NCBI GenBank assembly: GCA_019739225.1
Contig: JAHHDT010000006.1
Coordinates: forward strand, 563,823 to 627,822
DNA length: 64,000 bases
Reading direction: 5' to 3'
DNA from: Aquamicrobium sp.
GTDB taxonomy: Bacteria; Pseudomonadota; Alphaproteobacteria; Rhizobiales; Rhizobiaceae
A model generated the notes under the pieces. The model made no database searches and was not told where the DNA came from. It saw nothing but the letters and a program-made list of their open reading frames with translations. This document shows, piece after piece, positions 26,895 to 35,769 of this stretch. The translations under genes and the position numbers were made by a program. How positions within the stretch are numbered: the stretch's first letter is position 1; each line of letters opens with the position of its first letter.

Positions 26895-28316
26895 CTAGCG
26901 GAGTTTTGCCGCCGATGCATCCCGTTTCAAGCGCTTGCGCCAGTAGCGCACCTGACGACGCACCTCCTGCGGGGCGGTGCCGCCGAAGGACGAGCGGCTC
27001 TTGACGGACGCGGCGACGGAAAGCACGCCGAACACGTCCGCGGTGATGCGGGTGTCGATTTCCTGCAGCTCCTCCAGCGACAGCCTTTCAAGCGAAACCT
27101 TGCGGGCTTCGGCCGCAGCGACTGCGCGACCGGTCACGTGGTGTGCCTCGCGGAACGGCAGGCCCGCTTCGCGCACAAGCCAGTCGGCGAGGTCGGTCGC
27201 GGTCGAATAGCCGGAGCCAGCGGCGCGTTTCATGGATGCAGTATTGATCTCCATATCGCCGACCATCCCGGTCATCGCCGCCAGCATCAGGTCGAGCGTC
27301 TCGGCGGCGTCGAACACGGCTTCCTTGTCTTCCTGCATGTCCTTGGAATAGGCGAGCGGCAGACCCTTCATCACGGTAAGCAGCGCGATGAGGTGGCCGT
27401 TGACGCGGCCGGTCTTGGCGCGCACCAGCTCGGCGGCGTCGGGGTTCTTCTTCTGCGGCATGATCGACGAGCCGGTCGAAAACTGGTCCGAAAGCCGCAC
27501 GAAGCCGAACTGCGGCGTCGACCAGATGACGATCTCTTCCGCCAGCCGCGACAGATGGGTGGCGCAGATGGCTGCCAGCGACAGGTATTCCAGCGCGAAA
27601 TCGCGGTCGGACACGCTGTCGATGGAGTTGCGGGTGGGCTCGCGGAAGCCGAGCGCCCTGGCTGTGCGGTGGCGGTCTATGGCAAAGCCGGTGCCAGCAA
27701 GCGCTGCCGCTCCCAGCGGCGACTCGTCCATGCGCTCGATGGCGTCGCGCACGCGCGAAAGGTCGCGCGCGAACATTTCCACATAGGCCATGCAATGGTG
27801 CCCGAAGGTGACCGGCTGCGCCGTCTGGAGATGGGTGAAGCCGGGCATGACGGTGGCAGCATGATCCTGCGCGCGGTCGAGGAACGCCTCTATCAGGCCA
27901 ACCAGCGCCACGTCGGTGCGCTGAAGCTCCTCCTTGACCCATAGCCGGAAATCGAGCGCCACCTGGTCGTTGCGTGAGCGCGCCGTATGCAAACGACCGG
28001 CCGATGGGCCGATAAGGTCGGCCAGCCGCGCCTCGACATTCATATGAATGTCCTCGAGCCTGGCCGAGAACTCGAAAGTGCCCGCCTCGATCTCTGACAG
28101 GATCGTGTTCAGCCCGTGAGCGATCTTCTTTTGGTCGTCGGCGGATATTATGCCTGTTTCCGCAAGCATCTCGGAATGGGCGATCGAACCGCGGATGTCC
28201 TGCGCGTAAAGCTTTCTGTCGAAGCCGATCGAGGCGTTGATCGCTTCCATCACCGCCGCGGGACCCGAGGCAAATCGTCCGCCCCACATCTGGTTGCTGG
28301 CCTTTTTCTCGCTCAT
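26895..28316 (-). CDS. argH: Argininosuccinate lyase
   Basis: ArgH splits argininosuccinate to arginine and fumarate. The 473-residue protein opens [19 protein letters not shown], contains [16 protein letters not shown] near 115, the catalytic His in [16 protein letters not shown] near 160 and the fumarase/ASL signature [12 protein letters not shown] near 285. Its ATG lies only 40 bases from the divergent TlpA-like ATG. lptM follows 34 bases after its stop. Confidence 0.97.
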   Translation of the reverse strand: MSEKKASNQMWGGRFASGPAAVMEAINASIGFDRKLYAQDIRGSIAHSEMLAETGIISADDQKKIAHGLNTILSEIEAGTFEFSARLEDIHMNVEARLADLIGPSAGRLHTARSRNDQVALDFRLWVKEELQRTDVALVGLIEAFLDRAQDHAATVMPGFTHLQTAQPVTFGHHCMAYVEMFARDLSRVRDAIERMDESPLGAAALAGTGFAIDRHRTARALGFREPTRNSIDSVSDRDFALEYLSLAAICATHLSRLAEEIVIWSTPQFGFVRLSDQFSTGSSIMPQKKNPDAAELVRAKTGRVNGHLIALLTVMKGLPLAYSKDMQEDKEAVFDAAETLDLMLAAMTGMVGDMEINTASMKRAAGSGYSTATDLADWLVREAGLPFREAHHVTGRAVAAAEARKVSLERLSLEELQEIDTRITADVFGVLSVAASVKSRSSFGGTAPQEVRRQVRYWRKRLKRDASAAKLR

Positions 28317-28356
28317 GGTGATAACGGGGCTCCCGAAGGACTGAGTGGACTGACTG

Positions 28357-29025
28357 ATGGCAAACGGCAAATTCCATCTACCGACCGGACGGCTGATCGC
28401 GTTCGCGATCGTGGCCGGCATCGCGGCCGGTGCGATCGGCGTATACGTGATGGGCGCACCTTCTGGCAACAATCCGCAGGACGTTGCCGCGCTCGATGCC
28501 GACTCCGCGGCCTGTCAGGCCAAGACCGAAACGCTCGAAGCGGTGGATGCCGCGGCGCGCGGTGAGGTCGCGGCGATCCTGGCCGCCAACCCGCCTCGGT
28601 CTGTCAAGGATCTCGCCTTCAACGCGCCGGACGGAAGCCCGATGACGCTCGCCGACCTGTCCGGCAAGACGCTGCTGGTCAATCTCTGGGCGACTTGGTG
28701 CGCGCCGTGTCGCGAGGAGATGCCGGCGCTGAACCAGCTTCAGAAGGAGATGGGAAGCGATACCTTCGAGGTGGTGGCTGTCAACGTCGACACGGGCGGC
28801 GATGAGAAGCCTATGCGGTTCCTCGAGGAAACGAAGGTGGACGCGCTTGGCTACTATCGGGATTCGACGCTCGGCCTGTTCAACGAACTCAAGCGGCGGG
28901 GGCTGGCGCTGGGCCTGCCGGTGACGCTGCTGGTCGACGACGAAGGCTGCATGATCGGCCACATGAACGGTCCTGCCGAATGGGCCAGCGAAGACGCCAA
29001 GCGTCTCATCGAAGCGGCGATGTAA
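28357..29025 (+). CDS. TlpA-type thiol:disulfide oxidoreductase
   Basis: This 222-residue membrane-anchored thioredoxin has one N-terminal helix ([20 protein letters not shown]) and then a periplasmic domain. The active site is [13 protein letters not shown] (CxxC, near residue 115) and the cis-Pro is in [10 protein letters not shown]. TlpA/CycY-type proteins reduce apo-cytochrome c or copper-site cysteines. No cytochrome maturation gene is nearby, so the target is not indicated. Two additional Cys lie at about residues 53 and 190. Confidence 0.92.
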   Translation: MANGKFHLPTGRLIAFAIVAGIAAGAIGVYVMGAPSGNNPQDVAALDADSAACQAKTETLEAVDAAARGEVAAILAANPPRSVKDLAFNAPDGSPMTLADLSGKTLLVNLWATWCAPCREEMPALNQLQKEMGSDTFEVVAVNVDTGGDEKPMRFLEETKVDALGYYRDSTLGLFNELKRRGLALGLPVTLLVDDEGCMIGHMNGPAEWASEDAKRLIEAAM

Positions 29026-29036
29026 AGAACGCAGCC

Positions 29037-29214
29037 GTCACCCCGGCCGACCGTGCGTAGCGAGGGAGAGCCGGGACCCCATTGGTCCGGAAATCGTGGA
29101 GCATGGCCCGGTTCAGGATGTGCCATGTCATCGCCGTCGCGAGAACCCGCAACCCGGCCGCGCTGCTCAATGGGTCCCGGATAGCCTTCGCTACGCTCCG
29201 GCTTCCGGGATGAC
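29037..29214. repeat. Palindromic intergenic repeat, family 2, copy B
   Basis: This 178-base element begins GTCACCCCGGCCGACCG and ends CTTCCGGGATGAC, with roughly 43-base imperfect inverted ends (for example GCGTAGCGAGG versus CCTTCGCTACGC). The 42-base core 29139-29180 is identical to copy A, in the same orientation. It fills the gap between the convergent tlpA-like and livM genes, starting 12 bases after the tlpA-like stop. Confidence 0.88.
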
Positions 29215-29224
29215 GGCTTTCACG

Positions 29225-30547
29225 TCACTTTCGCGCTGCCATCGCGGAACGTTCTGGTATCAGCCCGCGCGGGGCGAAGCGCAGCACTACAAGCAGGATC
29301 ACGCCCATCAGAAGCGGCCGCATGTAGGGAGCTGCATCTGCGAGGTGCAGTCGGACCGGATTGGTCGGCGCCATGCCGGCGGTAATGACCGACATCAGCC
29401 AGCCGCCCACGGGTTCCGCCTCGACCCAGATGAACCAGATCAGGAAGCCGCCCAGCACCGCGCCCCAGTTGTTGCCGGAGCCGCCGACGATCACCATCAC
29501 CCAGATCAGGAAGGTGAAGCGCAAAGGGTTGTACTGACCCGGCGTGAACTGCCCGTCCAGCGTGGTGAGCATCGCGCCCGCGATGCCGACGACGGCTGAG
29601 CCGAGTACGAAGATCTGCAGGTGACGGCCGGTCACGTCCTTGCCCATCGCTTCGGCCGCGTCGCGGTTGTCGCGAATGGCGCGCATCATGCGGCCCCAGG
29701 GCGAGTTGAGTGCCTTCTCCGCCAGCCACATCAGGACGATGAGCACGACGGCGAAGAGCAACGCGTAGGAGAGGCGAACGTAGATCGACGAGAACGAGAT
29801 CGGATCGATTCCCAGCCGTGTGGACAGGTCGACGAACCATTGCGCCTGCTGAAGCTGCACCTCGTAGGCAACCGGGCGTGGCAGGCCCGACACGTTCTTG
29901 ACGCCGCGCGTCAGCCACTCCTCGTTGCGCATGAAGGCGATGATGATCTCGGAAATGCCCAGCGTGGCGATGGCGAGGTAATCTGCCCGCAGGCCGAGCG
30001 CGATCTTGCCGACCAGCCATGCCGCACCCGCCGCGAAGACGCCGCCTACCAGCCACGAGAAGATGATGGGCATGCCGAGACCGCCGAGATAACCGGTGCG
30101 CGCGGCATCGAAGCTCTCGATGGCCGAGACGGCGGGATCGAAGAAGCGGCGAATGACGAAATAGCCGATCACCGCGATGGCGAGCGTCGCCAGCGTGCGC
30201 ACGCTGCCGGAGGTGCGCCCGCGCACGAAGACGGCGATGCCCACCGTGCCCACCAACGCCAGAAGCGACAGGCCGATGCCGACGCCGCCGGCCGACCAGG
30301 CGCCCGGTATCGGCGGCATGGAGACGATCACGCCGGCGAGCCCGCCGAGCGCTGCAAACCCCATGATGCCGACATTGAACAGGCCGGCATAGCCCCACTG
30401 CATGTTCACGCCCAGCGACATGATCGCAGAGATCAGGCATAGGTTCAGGATGGTGAGGCTCAGGGTCCAGCTCTGGAAAACGCCCACCGCGACGAGCAGG
30501 ATCGCCATGGCGCCGTAGAGATAGATGATGCGCTCGCGGTTGCTCAT
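29225..30547 (-). CDS. livM: Branched-chain amino acid ABC permease LivM
   Basis: LivM is one of two permeases of a high-affinity branched-chain amino acid importer. The 440-residue protein has about ten helices with the family motif NMQWGYAGLFNVGIMGFAALGG near the N-terminus and the coupling region GRMMRAIRDNRDAAEAMGKDV near 300. It overlaps the livH stop by 4 bases. It is longer than E. coli LivM owing to an extended loop after the third helix. Confidence 0.93.
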   Translation of the reverse strand: MSNRERIIYLYGAMAILLVAVGVFQSWTLSLTILNLCLISAIMSLGVNMQWGYAGLFNVGIMGFAALGGLAGVIVSMPPIPGAWSAGGVGIGLSLLALVGTVGIAVFVRGRTSGSVRTLATLAIAVIGYFVIRRFFDPAVSAIESFDAARTGYLGGLGMPIIFSWLVGGVFAAGAAWLVGKIALGLRADYLAIATLGISEIIIAFMRNEEWLTRGVKNVSGLPRPVAYEVQLQQAQWFVDLSTRLGIDPISFSSIYVRLSYALLFAVVLIVLMWLAEKALNSPWGRMMRAIRDNRDAAEAMGKDVTGRHLQIFVLGSAVVGIAGAMLTTLDGQFTPGQYNPLRFTFLIWVMVIVGGSGNNWGAVLGGFLIWFIWVEAEPVGGWLMSVITAGMAPTNPVRLHLADAAPYMRPLLMGVILLVVLRFAPRGLIPERSAMAARK

Positions 30548-31548
30548 AGCACGCGCCCCTTGAAGATGCCGGTCGGCCTTATCAGCAGCACGAGGACGAG
30601 GATGACGAAGGAGATGGCGAACTTGTATTCGGTCGACAGGAGCTGAACGAGTCCTTCCGGCTGGAAGCCGAGATACTCCAGCACCCGCTTGTAGGCATAG
30701 GTCAGCGTCACTTCGGAGAAGGCGACCACGAAGCCGCCGGCGATCGCGCCTAGCGGCTGGCCGATGCCGCCGACGATGGCCGCGGCGAAGATCGGCAGCA
30801 GGAGCTGGAAGTAGGTGAAGGGCCGGAAGCTCTTGTCGAGGCCGTAAAGCACGCCTGCGATCGTCGCGAGCGCTGCCGCGATGATCCAGGTCACCATGAC
30901 CACCCTGTCGGGGTTGATGCCCGACAGCAGCGCCAGGTCCTCATTATCCGAATAGGCGCGCATCGCCTTGCCCGTGCGCGAATATTGCAGGAACCAGAAC
31001 AGCGCGGCGACGACGATGACGGCGACGATCACGGTGATTGCCACCGGCAGGCGGATCGCCAGTCCCTCGGCGAGCCCCGTATATTCGCGGAAGCCGCGCA
31101 CGGTGACGAGGAAGCGCTCACCGTCGGCGAACCGCTGGTCGTTGGGTCCGATGATCAGACGCACGATGCCGTTGAGCACGAACATGACGCCGACCGAGGC
31201 CATGACGAAGACGATGCCTGCCGATTTCTGCTTGCGGTAGAAGCGAAAGACGAGGCGGTCGATCAGCAGCGCCATGGCGACGGCGCCGATGATGCCCACC
31301 GGCAGCGCCAGCAGCGCAGTGGGTAGCGGGCCGAGGGTCACCCCCATGCCGATCAGCCACCACGTCACCAGAATGGTGATCATGGTGCCGAACGCCATCA
31401 GGTCGCCGTGGGCGAAGTTGGAGAAACGCAGGATGCCGAAGACGAGCGTGACGCCCAGCGCGCCGAGCGCGATCTGCGCGCCGTAGGCGAGGCCCGGAAT
31501 GAAGACGAAGTTTGCGAACACCACCAAGGCGTTGAGGAAACCTTCCAT
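30544..31548 (-). CDS. livH: Branched-chain amino acid ABC permease LivH
   Basis: This is the second permease, with 334 residues and about eight helices. LRFSNFAHGDLMAFGTMI at about residues 45-62 is the LivH signature and GKAMRAYSDNEDLALLSGINPDRV is the ATPase-coupling loop. ATG 31548 (MEGFLNALVVFANF) was chosen; longer upstream frames have no family similarity. livF ends 4 bases upstream and livM overlaps its stop. Confidence 0.93.
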   Translation of the reverse strand: MEGFLNALVVFANFVFIPGLAYGAQIALGALGVTLVFGILRFSNFAHGDLMAFGTMITILVTWWLIGMGVTLGPLPTALLALPVGIIGAVAMALLIDRLVFRFYRKQKSAGIVFVMASVGVMFVLNGIVRLIIGPNDQRFADGERFLVTVRGFREYTGLAEGLAIRLPVAITVIVAVIVVAALFWFLQYSRTGKAMRAYSDNEDLALLSGINPDRVVMVTWIIAAALATIAGVLYGLDKSFRPFTYFQLLLPIFAAAIVGGIGQPLGAIAGGFVVAFSEVTLTYAYKRVLEYLGFQPEGLVQLLSTEYKFAISFVILVLVLLIRPTGIFKGRVL

Positions 31549-31552
31549 GACC

Positions 31553-32257
31553 TCAGCCTCCCAGGAACGATGCGCGGACTTCCGGGTTGGCAAGCAAGGC
31601 CTCCCCGGTGTCTGTGAAACGGTTGCTGCCCTGCACGAGCACGTAGCCGCGATCGGCAATGGCGAGAGCCTGGCGCGCGTTCTGCTCGACCATCAGGATG
31701 GCGATGCCGGTGGCTGCCACTTCAAGAATACGGTCGAACAGTTCGTCCATGACGATGGGCGATACGCCGGCGGTCGGCTCGTCGAGCATCAACACACTCG
31801 GTCGGGTCATCAGCGCGCGGCCGACTGCAACCTGCTGGCGCTGGCCGCCGGATAGCTCTCCGGCCGGCTGGCGGCGCTTTTCCTTCAGGATCGGGAACAG
31901 GTCGAAGACCTGCGCCATGGTATCGGAGAAATCGTCCTGGCGGATATAGGCGCCCATCTCCAGGTTCTCCTGCACGCTCATGGTGACGAAGACGTTGGAG
32001 GTCTGGGGCACGAAACCCATGCCGGCCTTGACGCGGTCCTGAGGCGAAAGCGCGGTGATGTCGCGGTCGCCTAGCATCACGCGGCCTTCGCGCAGACCGA
32101 GCATGCCGAACATGGCCTTCATCGCAGTGGATTTGCCGGCGCCGTTGGGGCCCACGATGACGGCGATCTCGCCTTTTTCGACGGCGATGGTGCAGGAATG
32201 CAGGATGTCGGCCCCGCCATAGCCGCCGGTCATCGCCTCGCCGATCAGGAAGCTCAT
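31553..32257 (-). CDS. livF: Branched-chain amino acid ABC ATPase LivF
   Basis: This 234-residue ATPase has Walker A GPNGAGKST near residue 37, signature LSGGQRQQVAVGRAL near 136 and Walker B VLMLDEPTAGVSP. LivF/LivG heterodimers power the importer. Its start overlaps the livG stop by 4 bases (ATGA). Confidence 0.94.
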   Translation of the reverse strand: MSFLIGEAMTGGYGGADILHSCTIAVEKGEIAVIVGPNGAGKSTAMKAMFGMLGLREGRVMLGDRDITALSPQDRVKAGMGFVPQTSNVFVTMSVQENLEMGAYIRQDDFSDTMAQVFDLFPILKEKRRQPAGELSGGQRQQVAVGRALMTRPSVLMLDEPTAGVSPIVMDELFDRILEVAATGIAILMVEQNARQALAIADRGYVLVQGSNRFTDTGEALLANPEVRASFLGG

Positions 32258-33051
32258 GCGCCGCCTCCCTTCGACTTCTTCGCCGGCCTATTCTTGAGGC
32301 CGCGGCCCAAATAGGCCTCGATCACCTGCTCGTCGGCCTTGACCTCCTCGGCCGAGCCCTCGATCAGCACCTTGCCCTCGGCCATCACGATGACCGGGTC
32401 GCACAGGCGGCCGATGAAATCCATGTCGTGCTCGATCATGCAGAACGTATAGCCGCGCTCCTTGTTGAGGCGGATGATGGCGTCGCCCAGCGTGTTGAGC
32501 AGCGTGCGGTTGACGCCGGCGCCCACCTCGTCGAGGAACACGATCTTGGCATCGACCATCATCGTGCGGCCGAGCTCGAGCAGCTTCTTCTGGCCGCCGG
32601 AAAGGTTGCCGGCGAACTCGTCGGCGACATGCGAAATCTCAAGGAACTCGATGACCTCGTCGGCGCGGGCACGCACTTCCTCCTCGCGGGCGCGTACTTT
32701 GGCTGGGCGAAGCCAGACGTCGACGAGGCTTTCGCCCGGCTGCTGGTCGGGAACCATCATGAGGTTCTCGCGGACCGTCAGCGTGGAGAATTCATGCGCT
32801 ATCTGGAATGTGCGCAGCAGCCCCTTGTGGAACAGCTCGTGCGGGGTGAGGCCGGTTATGTCCTCATCGCCCAGCCAGACCGTTCCGGACGACGGCTTGT
32901 AATGGCCGGCGATGACATTGAAGAGCGTGGTCTTGCCGGCGCCGTTCGGACCGATCAGGCCGGTGATCGAACCCTTGGCGATCTCGATGCTCGCCCCGTC
33001 AACCGCCCTGATACCTCCGAAATGCATATGCAGATCGTCTACACGGATCAT
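32254..33051 (-). CDS. livG: Branched-chain amino acid ABC ATPase LivG
   Basis: This 265-residue ATPase has Walker A GPNGAGKTT near residue 37, signature LSGGQKKLLELGRTMM near 152 and Walker B IVFLDEVGAGVN. The C-terminal Lys/Arg tail (RGLKNRPAKKSKGGG) extends beyond most LivG proteins. In Walker B it reads DEVGAG where the usual motif is DEP-AG, which is common in LivG. It is the first gene of livGFHM and is separated from livK by a terminator. Confidence 0.94.
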   Translation of the reverse strand: MIRVDDLHMHFGGIRAVDGASIEIAKGSITGLIGPNGAGKTTLFNVIAGHYKPSSGTVWLGDEDITGLTPHELFHKGLLRTFQIAHEFSTLTVRENLMMVPDQQPGESLVDVWLRPAKVRAREEEVRARADEVIEFLEISHVADEFAGNLSGGQKKLLELGRTMMVDAKIVFLDEVGAGVNRTLLNTLGDAIIRLNKERGYTFCMIEHDMDFIGRLCDPVIVMAEGKVLIEGSAEEVKADEQVIEAYLGRGLKNRPAKKSKGGGA

Positions 33052-33162
33052 TCGGTTCCCCTGAGCCGTTTGCGGCTCTTGTTGTCGTTGCCTGGAATGA
33101 AACGCGGGCCTTCTGCCCTTGAATCCTTGGAAAAAGCAAGCTGCGAGCGGCCGATTTGTCAG

Positions 33163-33187
33163 ATTTTCGCATTTTATGTGCGAAAAT
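33163..33187. promoter_or_regulatory. Palindrome upstream of livG
   Basis: ATTTTCGCA (33163-33171) and TGCGAAAAT (33179-33187) form perfect 9-base inverted arms around a 7-base AT-rich centre, 110-135 bases before the livG start and downstream of the livK terminator. The position fits an operator for livGFHM. The regulator is unknown; an Lrp/AsnC-type protein is one candidate by general knowledge only. Confidence 0.5.
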
Positions 33188-33281
33188 GTAGCGCCTTACG
33201 CAGCGTTATACTGCGCTTTCAGTCCGCATTTATCCAGATGTCGTTGCGGCACCCACCCTGCTGCCGCATGCTCCATGTGCG

Positions 33282-33310
33282 AAAAACCCGGCCTCGCGGG
33301 GAGGCCGGGT
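33282..33310 (-). terminator. Rho-independent terminator after livK
   Basis: On the minus strand the 10-base stem ACCCGGCCTC/GAGGCCGGGT (33286-33295 with 33301-33310) has a 5-base loop and is followed by a T5 run. It lies about 20 bases after the livK stop. This would leave livK as a separately terminated, more abundant transcript than livGFHM. Confidence 0.85.
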
Positions 33311-33329
33311 CTTGTCGTCTTACGCTGAT

Positions 33330-34535
33330 TTAGCGGAACTGGACCGTCTTGAACTCACCGTTTTCGATGATGTACTCGCGGTAGGTTCCGGCCGCTTCAC
33401 CGGGGCCGATCAGCTCGACATTGGTTGCGCCGACATAGTCGATGTCACCGCCGTCCTTGAGGATCTGCAGGCCCTTGGCGAGGTCTGCCGCAATGATCTG
33501 CTCGCCCGGTGCGTTGGCGACCTCAAGCATCGCGTCGCGGATCGCCGTGCGGTCTGTGGAGCCTGCCTTCTGCATGGCCAGCGCGATCAGCGCAGCGGCA
33601 TCGTAGCTTTCGCCGGTGTAGGAGCTCGTCGGGTCGAGGCCCGCAGCCTTCGCAGCTTCAGCGAACTTGGCCGAGCCCTCACCCTCGGCACCGGGGATCA
33701 CGCCGATCGTGCCTTCGATGCTGTCGCCCATCGCGTCGATGAGGCTCTGGCCGTACATGCCGTCGCCCAGCGCGAAGCGGTCGAACGCGCCGGTGTCGAC
33801 GGCCGAGCGGATGATGCCGACGCCGCCCTGGTCGACATAGCCGAGAACGACGAGCAAGTCGCCGCCGGCTGCCGCCAGCGCGCCGACCTCGGCCGAGTAG
33901 TCGCCCTTTCCGTCGTCATGCGGCGCAGCGATCGTCACCGTGCCGCCGGCCGCCTCGAAGGCAGCGACGAAGGAATCCGAGAAGCCCTTGCCGTAGTCGT
34001 TGTTGGTGTAGCTCACCGCGACCGAGTCGATGTCGTATGAACGGATCACCTCGGTCAGCACTTCACCCTGGCGCGCGTCGGACGGCGCGGTGCGGAAGAA
34101 GTAGTCGTTGTCCTCGATGTCGGTCAGGGCCGGCGAGGTCGCCGACGGCGAAACCATCACGACACCGTTGGGCACCGCGACGTTGTTGACGATACCGATG
34201 GTCACGCCCGAGCAGTCGGCGCCCATGATGGCGGCAACATTGTCGGTGGTGACGAGGCGCTCGGCAGCGGCCGTCGCGGCAGCGTTGTCGATGCAGGTCG
34301 AGTCCGCGCGGACCGGCACCAGCGTCTGGCCGTCGAGGAACAGGCCGCTGTCATTGACTTCCTTCAGCGCGAGCTCGGCGCTGCCGCCCATTCCGGGCGT
34401 GATGCTTTCGAGCGGGCCGGTGAAGCCCAGGATGATGCCGACCTTCACTTCCTGCGCCTGCGCGACGGCGGACGCGGCAAAAAGGAGCGCGCCGGCGACG
34501 GACGCGGCGAGCGCGTTGCGAGTTCTGGATGACAT
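33330..34535 (-). CDS. livK: Branched-chain amino acid ABC substrate-binding protein
   Basis: This 401-residue periplasmic binding protein has a signal peptide (RTRNALAASVAGALLFAASAVAQA) followed by VKVGIILGFTGPLESITP, the start of the type I LivJ/LivK fold. VSPSATSPALTDIEDNDYFFR near residue 125 is the family hinge/ligand region. ATG 34535 has GGAGG about 9 bases upstream. The ligand may be branched-chain amino acids or a related amide. It has its own terminator before livGFHM. The 230-base region upstream (34536-34765) has no gene. Confidence 0.9.
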   Translation of the reverse strand: MSSRTRNALAASVAGALLFAASAVAQAQEVKVGIILGFTGPLESITPGMGGSAELALKEVNDSGLFLDGQTLVPVRADSTCIDNAAATAAAERLVTTDNVAAIMGADCSGVTIGIVNNVAVPNGVVMVSPSATSPALTDIEDNDYFFRTAPSDARQGEVLTEVIRSYDIDSVAVSYTNNDYGKGFSDSFVAAFEAAGGTVTIAAPHDDGKGDYSAEVGALAAAGGDLLVVLGYVDQGGVGIIRSAVDTGAFDRFALGDGMYGQSLIDAMGDSIEGTIGVIPGAEGEGSAKFAEAAKAAGLDPTSSYTGESYDAAALIALAMQKAGSTDRTAIRDAMLEVANAPGEQIIAADLAKGLQILKDGGDIDYVGATNVELIGPGEAAGTYREYIIENGEFKTVQFR

Positions 34536-34765
34536 ACGAAAAACCTCCACTTGGTCGTGTTTGTGCGTCTTGTTTTTGGCCCGGCCCCCGCTAGGGCTGG
34601 ATTGGGGCCGATACTCTTACCGCGCCGGGGGTTTGTAAAGCCGGGAACGCTCAAGCCGCGAAAACAAAACAGAAATTGGCTAACGGGCGCACGAAAGGAG
34701 CAGCGACCCTTTCATACGGGTCGCGGTTTTGCGCGCTGCTATTGTGAGGAGCGCCGTGGCTCGGC

Positions 34766-35647
34766 TCAGCGGGTCGGGACGGGATGCTCGCCGCGATAAT
34801 CGTAGAAGCCGCGTCCGGCCTTGCGACCGAGCCAGCCGGCCTCGACATATTTCACCAGTAGCGGGCAGGGGCGGTACTTGGAATCCGCGAGACCGTCATA
34901 CAGAACCTGCATGATCGACAGGCAGGTATCGAGGCCGATGAAATCCGCAAGCTGCAGCGGACCCATCGGATGGTTGGCGCCCAGCTTCATCGCGGTGTCG
35001 ATGGCTTCCACCGAGCCGACGCCCTCGTAGAGCGTGTAGATCGCCTCGTTGATCATCGGCAGCAGGATGCGATTGACGATGAAGGCCGGGAAGTCCTCGG
35101 CCACCGTGATCGTCTTGTCGAGATTCTGGACGAATTCGCGCGCGGTCTCGAAGGTCGAATCCTCGGTGGCGATGCCGCGCACCAGCTCGACCAGCTTCAT
35201 CACCGGCACGGGGTTCATGAAATGAATGCCGATGAAGCGCTCCGGCCGGTCGGTCTGCGCGGCGAGGCGCGTGATCGAGATCGACGAGGTATTGGTGGCC
35301 AGCAGCGCCTCGGGGTTGAGGATCGGGCAGAGCTGGGCGAAAATCTTGCGCTTGACGGTCTCGTCCTCCGTCGCCGCCTCGATAACGAGATCGACGCCTG
35401 CGAGATCCTCCAGCGCCGGAGCTGCGGAGATGTTGGCGAGTGCGGCCTTGCGCACCTCCTCCTCCATCTTGCCGGACGAGACCTGCCTGGCCATGTTGCC
35501 GTTGATCGTGGCGATGCCGTTCTCGATGCGCTCGGGCGAGATGTCGTAGAGCTTGACCTTGTAGCCTGCCTGGGCCGCTACGTGGGCGATGCCGCCGCCC
35601 ATCTGGCCGGCGCCGATGATGCCTACCGTTCCGATCTTGCCAGTCAT
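34766..35647 (-). CDS. 3-hydroxybutyryl-CoA dehydrogenase
   Basis: This NAD(P)-dependent enzyme interconverts acetoacetyl-CoA and 3-hydroxybutyryl-CoA. The 293-residue protein has the Rossmann motif GIIGAGQMGGGIA near residue 10, TNTSSISITRLA near 118 and the catalytic His in GIHFMNPVPVMKLVE near 140. The C-terminal GPLQLADFIGLDTC and GRGFYDY motifs match the short-chain PaaH/Hbd type. ATG 35647 was chosen. It lies downstream of etfBA, pointing to fatty acid or butyrate/PHB metabolism. Confidence 0.94.
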   Translation of the reverse strand: MTGKIGTVGIIGAGQMGGGIAHVAAQAGYKVKLYDISPERIENGIATINGNMARQVSSGKMEEEVRKAALANISAAPALEDLAGVDLVIEAATEDETVKRKIFAQLCPILNPEALLATNTSSISITRLAAQTDRPERFIGIHFMNPVPVMKLVELVRGIATEDSTFETAREFVQNLDKTITVAEDFPAFIVNRILLPMINEAIYTLYEGVGSVEAIDTAMKLGANHPMGPLQLADFIGLDTCLSIMQVLYDGLADSKYRPCPLLVKYVEAGWLGRKAGRGFYDYRGEHPVPTR

Positions 35648-35700
35648 GACGCTGATCCCGTGGTCGGGCCGTTTTTTCGGCCGTGCTTTTGTTGCGGTGC

Positions 35701-35740
35701 AAACTAAAAGGGCGGGGTGACCTCTGTCTACCCCGCCCTT
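35701..35740 (-). terminator. Rho-independent terminator after etfA
   Basis: An 11-base stem, AAGGGCGGGGT (35708-35718) with ACCCCGCCCTT (35730-35740), is followed on the minus strand by TTTTAGTTT. It sits about 30 bases after the etfA stop and before the 3-hydroxybutyryl-CoA dehydrogenase start, so that gene probably has its own promoter or relies on read-through. Confidence 0.85.
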
Positions 35741-35769
35741 CACAAATTAATACGCCGGTCGGCGGTGCG

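Noticed and set aside
34703-34724. Hairpin GCGACCC/GGGTCGC as a terminator after the 3-hydroxybutyryl-CoA dehydrogenase gene
   Set aside because: The stem is real, but the minus-strand tail is not T-rich, so termination is not supported.
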